This document shows, one piece after another, positions 55,417-64,000 of a stretch of DNA of 64,000 bases. A model generated the notes under the pieces. The model did no database searches, was not told the origin of the DNA, and was given only the letters and a program-made list of their open reading frames with translations. Within the stretch, counting starts at the first letter, position 1; each line of letters opens with the position of its first letter. Location: NCBI GenBank assembly GCA_032622095.1, contig CP136064.1, positions 172,616,310-172,680,309 of the forward strand, read 5' to 3'. The translations under genes were made by a program, and so were the position numbers. This stretch comes from Siphonodentalium dalli (lineage: Eukaryota; Mollusca; Scaphopoda; Gadilida; Siphonodentaliidae).

Positions 55417-57336
55417 TTACTCAGAATGAAGACTTGACAGCATTTTGTGTGATAGCCATAATATGTGGGTGTGGTGAACTATAAATGATACGAAAAACAT
55501 AGCGTCTTCAATGAAAGAAAATAATTCAGACGGAAGTTTTGTAAGGTGAAGCATTACAAGTTCATCATCGTCAAGCTCATCCACCCAAAGATAGAACAGT
55601 AATCCAAATGTGTCAATCATTTGGTACCACATGTCATTACGACGAGAGCACACTATATGATGAGTGCAATAAATCATAACGTGTGTTACCACGTCGTCAT
55701 AAACCAAGTGACATAACGCACAAGTACCCTCGTGTTTGGTAGCAGTAGTCGCTATAAGTTGGGCAACGGTGAAAAAGTATCTCTTCCGCTCTGGATATTG
55801 CCGACAACAACGCCAAAGGAGAGACATCTGTAAGTGACTTTGGATTTGATAGAAGCATGTTAGTGTTGGGTCGTTTTGAACATTTTGCGTCCAGTCGATA
55901 TCGCGCTTACTGTTGACTTCCGTTTTGACTAGTCGGGTCCACTCCGGGCGGATTGGACACGTACCGACTACTGCGAGTTGCTCAAGATATTGGTTCAAGT
56001 TGTGAGAAATAAGAATTCGTTCAATGTCAGCAAAGTATGACTGAGGATTATTATATTTACGAGAAAGATGCATGTGAAGTCTTGATACAAAAATTTCCTT
56101 GCATACTTTGGAAGGCGATATGCGACAAATGCTACCAAACAAACTGAGTTTCCGTGCATCTATAAAAGAGGAAATAGGGCCTAGGCCCATGAGACCTAGG
56201 ACAATATCGGTTCTCGTCCTTACAGCCAGTCCTTGAATGCGTTTCAAGCAAAATCGATGGATTTTCTCGAGCGAAGTAGTATCTGACACAGACATGCCAC
56301 ACAGAAATTCTGATCCATATAATCCTTTTGGCAGCACCATCGTTTTGTAAATAGTTGCGCAACTCGACGGAGTGATCCCTCCGGCATAAAGTCCAGCATT
56401 ACTTAAGAGGAAAAAAGTTGACCTGATTTTGTCTACAATGACTTCAACAAATTCTTTGTCAAAGCTGTACTTATTTACTTGTATGCCCAAATGAGTGATT
56501 TCGTCTGTTTCGGTCAAAGTACTAACAGCGACAGTCCATCGTCTACTTGTGTTGCAACTCTGGCGAGAAGTTTCGTTAAAAACGATGACTTTACATTTGT
56601 TTGGATTATACATGAACCGCCACTTTTGACTATATGATGTGCATATATCGCATAAACGTTGTAAGCCGTAACTTGAGAGGGACAACAATGTCATATCATC
56701 AGCTTGTGTTGGAGACGAGCAGTTGGAGGATAAAAGTCGAAAACCAAAGTTTGAAGCTTCAAGTTCATACAACAGATCATCTATGTACAACATATAGAAC
56801 AGAGGGGATAAAATACCCCCTTGCCGTGCGCCTTGTTTTATCGCAATTGACTTAGACAGAATGTCTGTATGTTTGACTACACATGATATATTACTCAAAA
56901 ACTCTCTTAGGAGGAGCCATATTTTGCCTTGGAACCCACGATGGTGTAGTTTCAACAATAAGCCGTTGATCCATACTGTGTCGAATGCCTTATGTACATC
57001 CAAGAAGCAGGCGAATAGTTTAGACTGTTGTTCTTTTGTGAAATTCATGCTTTCATGCAATACATATGACGACATAAGACAACTGACATTTTTCTGAAAA
57101 CCGTTTTGAAGGGGGTGAACTTTAATTAGATTTGGCGTATTGCGTTCCATGCGAGACAACATTATTTTTTCTAGTGTCTTATACATAACTGGTAGAAGAG
57201 TTATTGCCCTGTAGCTGTCGAATTTAGTTTTTGGCTTATCACCCCCCTTATACAGGGAAACCATCAATTTCTGAATAGGAGAACTAGAGAGTGGAAATGT
57301 GAAATTATATCGTGGGTGTGCATCTGCCAATGTAGA
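55417..57336 (-). mobile_element. 5'-truncated LINE with uninterrupted reverse transcriptase frame
   Basis: One frame of about 637 codons has no stop. It contains LYKGGDKPKTKFDSYRAITL (motif 1-2), FACFLDVHKAFDTVW (motif A, catalytic Asp, residues ~107-120), KQGARQGGILSPLFY (motif B), SPTQADDMTLLS (motif C, two Asp, with Gln where Tyr or Phe is usual, residues ~206-217), KCKVIVF and HLGIQV. The C-terminus has CALCHLVYDDVVTHVMIYC, a CxxC...HxxxxC knuckle. It starts abruptly just inside a TAG at the upstream end and lacks the endonuclease, so it is 5'-truncated. The first Met-type start is not meaningful. No poly(A) tail or target duplication was found. Confidence 0.92.
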
Positions 57337-58240
57337 CTATATATGCGAATAATATATATCACGTGACTTTACCGTTTTCTGATTGACTCCACTTGCACTG
57401 CTATAGGCCTACTATTTTCCGATAATACCCAATGCAGTAGGATTCCTACTCGCCTACTATTCTTTTTCATTATATAAATAGACCCATTTCGCGCAATCAC
57501 AATGCCACCTGAAGATGTGAAATACAAGATGGATAGCGGACATGTGTTTCAACGAACTTTTGGGAAAAAATGATGGCTCCCATCTAGTGGTTGATCCTGA
57601 AGATCCATATATGTAGTATTTAGTGACAATCGGATGAGTGATGTGGCTTGTGGTGTATGGAAACATATTTAATTAAAATCCAAGAGGGCCACTGACGGCC
57701 ATGTTTTTCAACTAAATTCGGAAACGTTTGATGGTTCTCAACTCATGGTCACCCAGAAGATCCATATGAAGTTTGGTGACGATTGGGAAAGGACCGATTA
57801 GTGCAATGAGTAAAATCCAGTTTTATTGAAATAGGCTATGCACATCAGAGGGCCGTTATGGGGGTAGCTGATATGCTTGGTAGGATACAGCATGCCACTG
57901 TAAGAATATATGTAACCGAAAAATACCCAGCTGAAATACCCGTAAATATGAATTACTTTAGTATTTGTCTGGAAGCCAAACACCAGTAAACGTGATTCAC
58001 TTTAGTATTTGTTTCCTGGAAGCCGGTGCGACTTTAACCTGGACAATATTACAACCAACGAACGGTAAAGCGATTACACTATCTATACTGTACGAGGGAT
58101 GCACCAACTGAGGTGTGTTAGAATTAGGTTAAAGTCCCTCGTGTAATGTTCATTGAATAGAGCAGTTAATAAAGACATCCACGCGCTTGTGTGAACATTA
58201 CAGGAGGGGAAATCTGCATCCACTACATAACATGAATTTT
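57337..58240. other. Gene-free stretch with diverged tandem blocks
   Basis: AGATCCATATATGTAGTATTTAG (about 57600) and AGATCCATATGAAGTTTGGT (about 57759) head two related blocks of about 160 bp. Two ACCAGTAAACGTGATT-like and TAGTATTTGTNTGGAAGCC motifs repeat near 57960-58020. Confidence 0.45.
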
Positions 58241-60687
58241 ATTTTGAAATCAGGAACTGTTTTGATGTACATGTAGTGTCAAAATTGTAATCAAATCTTT
58301 TCTTCCAAAACAAACCAATAATTGTCTTAACGCCACTTGGCATTTTGCGCTCCAAGATACACCTAATAATATTCGCTTTTGAATTTTTCCCGGTATCGAA
58401 ATAGGTCGATAAGTCCCAAACAAACAAAAAACAGCCATTTGCAAGGTCAGATTTCAACGACCGTGTGCCGAATGGGCATGGGACAGAAAAAAGAGCGTTC
58501 CGTATTAGTCTGTTCCTGATTCTGTGTGAAAAAATTGAAACAGCTGGAAAATTACTGACCACGGAAAGTATTGATCAGAGCATATGGAGCCGGCATATCA
58601 ATATTTCGTGTAAAGTTCACACCTTATCTTATAGCTCCTTCCAAATTTGGAAGATCGAATGAGCAATATCCGTTTAAACGGACATGGCTCATTCGAACCT
58701 CCAACATTGTCGGAATTTTTTTTTATAAACAATCGATTAAACTTGCATTTTTACATTTACGCTTCCCTTCCATATCAGAGTCAAATCGTCAATTCAATAT
58801 AAAAAGGCCATTGCTTTTACAAAGTTTTACAAGCCGACGCCCATATGCATTCACAGTATTGTCAGACGAATTTCTCCGCTTCTCTGGATAAAGAGGAATA
58901 ACTCTATCGGCACTCTCAGTATTATGAGTCACAAGGGCACCAGAACGTTCAATCATGTCTCGCTCGTCTAATAAGTAGTAGGGGCTCTTATGTCCATTTT
59001 TTGGGCTCCCTTGTGCATTCTGTATAATATAGTAATGACCCAGAAAAGTTGGAAAACGAATGCTAGACACCTGGGGGTCGCGACTGTGTGGATTTATGAC
59101 GTCATCAATATGGCCGCCACCCAAAATTTCAGAGTTGGCACTGAGTCAGTTTGATTAATAGCTAAACATAACATTTCTCTACTTTTGCGATATTATTACA
59201 ACAGGTTTAACTTTGACAGAAAAATTGACCACATTAAATCAAGTTGGCGCCAAAATGGCGATCGAAATTCGGAAAAACTATGAATTTTCAAAATTGTCTC
59301 TTAAAACATTCACGCTTGTTTGAAATCGGCGGCTATTAGCAACTTAATATTAAATAAATTTGAATACCTAACAATTTTAACATGATAATTTGTCCTACTT
59401 TGAGTCTTATTGCTACAAAATATCGTTAAAATGTGAATTCATAAATATGCTATAAAATTTACCAAAAAATCGATTGTGGTACTCAGGCCAAGTGTTAGCA
59501 AGAAAGTAGCTGAATTTGATGAAGAAAATGTGCATCAGTCAATATATTGATCACCATATAATAAATTATAACCATAATAATGCTTCTCTATTCATGATGG
59601 CGGCCAAAATGGTTGCCATACTAGAGAAATCACTAAAATCTGTCCAATTTACTTTGATATAACTTCTAATGTGCGATTTAGTTAATCTAAGTGAATATAT
59701 TTGCTCCATGTTGGCGAAAGAACATGGAGTTATGAAACAATATGAATTTGTTGTTAACAATGGCGTTTATACCCAAAAAGTCAAGAGAATGAAACCACGA
59801 AAATAAGATAAAGTCAACAAAATGGCAACCCTGAACAATTTCCGAGTTGGCATTGGATCTGGGAGGAAAATTTATATAGTAAGATGATTGTTTCGCCATC
59901 AATGATACTATTGTATCGCTCTTCTTCGTGACAAGGAAATCGGAACTCAAAATCCAAGATGGTTCCCAAAAACGGCGACCGAAAGTCTAATAATTGATGA
60001 TATTTCACACTCACTCGCCTCTTAAATTATTCACATCGGTTTGAAATCGGTTGCTAAATAGCAACCTTATTTTGAATAAATTCTAATATGGAGAAATAAT
60101 CCAAATTTGCTAGTTTCATTGATAACGCTCCCAAGGTGGGTTTCAGTGACTGGTAAACACATTTGTTCCCAGGAAAAAAAACCTAGGAATGCTGATAGTC
60201 TGACATATTTTGAATATTTTGCGAAAAGTAGCTGTTTATACCCGAGATTTCTTGAGAATAGAAACATAGAAACCACACAAATTAGATAACTTCATCTGAT
60301 GCTGACCTATTTAGGAAAAATCCAAATCTGAATATATGCTGGTTACATCCATCATTATATGTACATCAGAAATTGCCTGATCGGGTGACTAAACTGGAGA
60401 AAAATCCCTAACTCAACAAAAAGGCTGTCGGTATTGAGCAATACATTAATTAATTCGTCTTGGTGTCGACCCCTTATGGGATTTTGATCAGAATTGTTCA
60501 ATTGGCCCATGTAATGCCATCATACTAAGTCAATTCTACCGAAATTCTGCTCGTCAGGGAAATTAATTGATTTGACATCACACAATGCAGTGCCAAAAAT
60601 GCGTTGACATTACATACAGTTTCCATGTTAACATGCTTCATAATTAGTGTATTCTAAGTCCAAATATAAGAATAAGAGTTAATATTT
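58241..60687. other. Gene-free stretch with old dispersed repeats
   Basis: 58677-58705 matches the 32571 block. Two related segments, about 59265-59400 and 59950-60110, share GAAATCGG(C/T)(G/T)GCTA..TAGCAAC and CTCTTAAA..ATTCAC. ATGGCGGCC-like and ATGGTTCCC-like words recur. No ORF looks coding. Confidence 0.45.
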
Positions 60688-61170
60688 GTGGGATTCGTCG
60701 TTGATATTAATATACATGTACGAAAATACAGGGTACACTTTTTGAAACTGAGAAAATTACAATTGCTCGTCATTGAATTACTAGTTCAAATGCAATGCAC
60801 TGCTTCATATCAGTGTATCAGGGGATTATACGAAAAAGATTCTCATGATTCTATCGAGTTACTCTGTATGTATGCTAAATGCCTTCCAATTATTATTATA
60901 CCACTTTGTATGTTGTAATGTTATGATCAATGATTTAATTTTCAACGATGCTATGATATTCACAGTGAATGCCCTTCAAATAGGAATTGTCCCGTTTCTG
61001 TTTGGTGCTACTCAACGTGTTCTTGTTCGCATGACAGGTTTTAACTTCAGCTATTATGTTCAATTATTCCATATCAACGATGCTACGACATTCACTTAAA
61101 TATCCTTGAAATAGGAATTGTCCCAATTCGGGTCATATGTTAATGTACACATTCTTATTCTTTATTTGCA
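60688..61170. other. Region upstream of zinc-finger-like fragment
   Basis: A tandem-like pair (GATGCTATGATATTCACAGT, 60946, and GATGCTACGACATTCACTTA, 61079) repeats with CCTTCAAATAGGAATTGTCC and CCTTGAAATAGGAATTGTCC about 130 bp apart. This is a diverged ~130-bp duplication. No coding region is supported. Confidence 0.6.
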
Positions 61171-61836
61171 GACTGTGATATATTAGTGCCTACTGAAGGT
61201 CAATTCGTGGAAGTAGATGACAGCCCACCTACCTCAGGTATCACACCTCCTGGTGCAGGAAACCAGCAGTGCCATGAGTGTGGGAAGAAATCTAAAAGCC
61301 TGCAAACATTTAAGGCAACATTCACTGTCGCATATACAAGACATGTCAGTGTCGTTTGCTATGAACGCTTCAGGTTGAACGATACATTAAAGTATCACAG
61401 ATCTGGCCACCACCACCATATTCTTTGCGATAAGTGTGGTTTAATTTTGTTCACTCTATCTGGATAGCATTGCAAAAATAAAAAACGAAACATCAAAAGA
61501 ACTTTGCCCGTTTGAAGGATGTGGTAAGACTCCCTATAAAACCATCTTTGTTTCAGTCACACGTCAACAGACACACAAGAAGCTATCATCGTGTTTGCAG
61601 GGTTGCAACAGCCCCTTCAGTTCAAATGTCACCAGCCTAAGGAATCGACACCACAAAACTTGCGTCGAATAAGCCACACACACTATACATGCAGTCTTTC
61701 ATTCGTGGATTCGAGTGGACTCCGGGCACACGAAGAATCAGTTCGTGTCCGCACAAGATTCGAATGTCAATGCGGAAGAATTTACAAATATTGCACTGGG
61801 TCAGCGAATCATAAAGAAGAAAAAAAAAATCATTGA
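61171..61836 (+). pseudogene. Degenerate C2H2 zinc-finger-like gene fragment
   Basis: A TTATTTGCAG acceptor-like site at 61161-61170 precedes an open segment with a Pro-rich linker and then CHECGKKSKSLQTFKATF, CYERFRLNDTLKYHRSGH and CDKCGLILF, which follow the C-x2-C...H pattern of C2H2 fingers with losses. After TAG (61465-61467) a second frame has CPFEGCGKTPYKTIF, and a third frame (61591-61836) has YTCSLSFVDSSGLRAHEES and FECQCGRIYKYC. Frame changes and lost Cys/His pairs point to a broken zinc-finger gene. A real multi-exon gene with unusual fingers is less likely. Confidence 0.55.
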
Positions 61837-62524
61837 AATGATCACATCTGGAAGGAAAACATGGTGTTACCTGAAACTTCTAGTTGTTCTTTTACATCTT
61901 TATTATATAGATAACCATATAGATAAGATATATATCCCAGAAAAAATTGTAAATGTCGATTTATAGTTATCGACAGCATTTTACTGTGGCTGAATGTGTT
62001 GTCTTCGTAGATTTTTCAAGAGTTATCTATCCTGGAAACGCGCTAACCGTCTGCACCTTTCGGCGCCCACTTTGTTTAACTGTAAATATGTTTATTCATT
62101 GCAGTCATATCTCATCGTTGATATTTGTATTGTTTAAGCATACAAACAATATTGGGATCTATTAAATTAAACGTGCAGCTGGTTATCTCAAAGGTTAGCA
62201 CATGGTTTGGATTGATTTGGATTAAACGTATTACTAATGATCTCGTAATTTCACAGTAAAAAGCTGACGACCACATACATTTACAGCAAATTTTCGGGGT
62301 CATATATCAGGTATAAATAGATAGTTGTTACGATAGAAGGCGAAATGCCTCTTCCGACAGTTCGACATGCTGCATGTAATTAGAAATTGGGAATTAAACA
62401 CGAACACCAACAATTCCCTGTGCAACAGTACATACCAATATATCATCATTGAAAAAAAATATATGATACCAGAATTATTAACCAATTAGGATAAAATAAA
62501 CACTGTAACGCTGTTTGGGTTTGG
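61837..62524. other. Gene-free spacer
   Basis: Only short overlapping frames are present; no supported feature. Confidence 0.4.
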
Positions 62525-62720
62525 GTTGATAATATGTGGTCGAGCGGTCTATTTGTATATCAACCCAACTGCGTTATGTCTTATGATTCCTCAGTTCAAA
62601 TCTGGATCATGTATGTCCTGGTCTCCTTGAGTCTTCAGCTATCCTGGTGATGCGTTTATTTGGCCCAGGGTACTGCGTGACTAATTACTCGTAACACTGA
62701 GTAAAAGTTCATGATCCAAT
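62525..62720 (+). repeat. Possible tRNA-derived SINE
   Basis: TGGTCGAGCGG (62537-62547) resembles a tRNA A box of the Leu/Ser type, and AGTTCAAATCT (62593-62603) resembles a B box 55 bp later, a spacing usual for class II tRNAs. The segment does not fold into a full tRNA, and a non-tRNA part follows (GTCCTGGTCTCCTTGAGTC). This fits a decayed SINE, but with a single copy in the window it remains tentative. Confidence 0.33.
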
Positions 62721-63170
62721 TTATTAAGTAACAGTGATAACTAATATCCACAAAGCAACCTTCATAATGGTGATTATGTGTATGAATGATGTGAAATTAT
62801 CAGTGATAATTTACTATTCTCTAAGATATGCCCTCATCTCATACTATAGCCAAGGACAGGCTTAAATACAGGTAATTTCCATATACTGCAACTGTTATGC
62901 TTGAAACCCCCTTGACATCTAAATGATGCTTTCAGTCTTTCTCAATCTTGTGTAATAAAATATATCTTTAATAATTATAAATAATTATTAATCTCGTTGA
63001 TGCCTTTATCATTTATGCCATTGGGTCGGGCCTAGTACTGGTCTTGTTATGGTGTTCATTCTGTACGTTGCAGTTACCTTTATTCTGAGTGAAAATAGTA
63101 TTAAATTAAGAGATTGATGATTCTGTGGACTTTATAGTTAGACGTTTGGGTTGGGTCGCATTGGCTTAAA
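62721..63170. other. Gene-free spacer
   Basis: No feature is supported. AT-rich sequence with AATAATTATAAATAATTATT near 62970. Confidence 0.4.
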
Positions 63171-63178
63171 TACCAAGG

Positions 63179-63270
63179 CGACCCTTTCCCAGAATGCAAC
63201 GTAAAACGACCCCATAACACGACCCGATAAACACGACCCAGTAAAAGCGACCCCCGAAAGGCGACCCAAT
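63179..63270. repeat. CGACCC repeat with 14-bp period
   Basis: CGACCC starts at 63179, 63207, 63220, 63234, 63248 and 63262. The spacing is 28, 13, 14, 14 and 14 bp. An inverted GGGTCG lies at 63154. Short minus-strand frames across it follow from the repeat and are not genes. Confidence 0.75.
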
Positions 63271-63279
63271 AGCCGGAAA

Positions 63280-64000
63280 CCGATAAACTGTTGACATGCT
63301 TCCATAGCAACCACGTGCTTTAAGAACGGCCTTGACCGGAAGAAGCATGTCACCAGCGAAGATAGGAAATGTAAATAAATGATTTCGGATGAAATGAATG
63401 ATGAATCACATTAAAATACGGAAATATTACGGAGAGTTATTGCATGCGAACGGAATATATGATAGATTGTAATAAGATTAACTGATATTTAGGTGATTTA
63501 TACTGGTATTAAACGAATTAGATGAGTAGAGTGTGAACAATTTCTTATTCGACAGCGGAGAAGGACTAAACTAACGAGTTGTTAAGATGAATATAATTAA
63601 GAATAAAAGTAGTTTAAGAACCAAAACAACATAAGTTTAGTAAAACGTAGCCACGTTACAACACTATGTGTCGGCGCACAAGATCCCGATTGTGCCCGGT
63701 TAAATCCGGCTGCCGGATAAATCGGGCCCGATAAAATCGCAGGGTCAGCGCACACGAGTCCGATTTTCACTCCGGTCATATATGCATGCTATGGTCACTG
63801 TGGTATATAGCCAACTGGTGTGGTCAGCCTATCTAGCCAGTTACTATAGCTAGTCATAATGATTTATATTAATATGTATTTCTAAAGACTAATATTTATT
63901 AATAATAAACTAACTAAATATCGGTATATTAATAATATATTGAGGTCATGAGCAATAGCCGTAAATTAGCGTAATAGACATTTCCACAGCTGCCGCCCTC
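63280..64000. other. Gene-free end of window
   Basis: Small inverted pieces are seen (CCCGATTGTGCCCGG and AATCGGGCCCGAT near 63685-63732). No gene or element boundary is supported. Confidence 0.4.

Overview
The window is AT-rich eukaryotic DNA, and its one secure gene is split by introns. It carries the 5' part of a muscle-type myosin heavy chain gene and is otherwise filled with transposon debris. The myosin N-terminus (start FDGKKNCWIPD-like, then [23 protein letters not shown] and GESGAGKTENTKKV) fits an invertebrate animal, probably marine and perhaps lophotrochozoan. I cannot place it more exactly from sequence alone.

Region by region. From 23128 down to 5449 on the minus strand lie five canonical GT-AG exons of the myosin gene. 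They are 192 coding nt (22913-23104), 144 nt (13250-13393), 157 nt (12863-13019), 28 nt (8040-8067) and 97 nt (5449-5545), joined in one open frame of 206 codons that runs through the P-loop into loop 1. The rest of the gene lies beyond the low-coordinate edge. Its introns are packed with palindromic mobile elements: three copies of a TA-flanked CAGTAATGCCC family (two intronic, one at 1253-1445), a TTAA-flanked MITE, a 1.49 kb element with ~300-bp inverted arms, a 1.7 kb TTAA-flanked element, and one copy of a CAGGG...CCCTG element.

From 23 to 41 kb I see almost no genes. There is a small candidate ORF (24.2-24.4 kb), a CAT-rich microsatellite, several inverted-repeat elements, a perfect GC-rich hairpin at 29.87 kb, a 493-bp element built around palindromic GGGTACCC motifs, and one unassigned candidate exon at 35.35-35.53 kb (minus strand).

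From 41 to 48 kb lie two decayed LINE reverse transcriptase fragments (minus), a palindrome, a frameshifted Ulp1/C48-type protease fragment (plus) and a MITE pair. From 48 to 52.3 kb are direct-repeat modules, a ~21-copy minisatellite that runs into a CT tract, and a second copy of the CAGGG element with a 29-G tract. From 55.4 to 57.3 kb is a 5'-truncated LINE with an uninterrupted reverse transcriptase frame. From 60.7 to 62 kb are degenerate zinc-finger-like segments, and from 62.5 to 63.3 kb a possible tRNA-derived SINE and a 14-bp-period repeat.

Apart from the myosin exons, nothing here forms a gene system that works together. The most distinctive material is the set of non-autonomous elements. 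Three CAGGG-ended insertions share exact 7-bp target duplications, and several elements carry unusual internal structure (a T-shaped hairpin, in-frame 48-bp repeats, clustered palindromes). I saw no CRISPR array, rRNA gene or intact tRNA gene.
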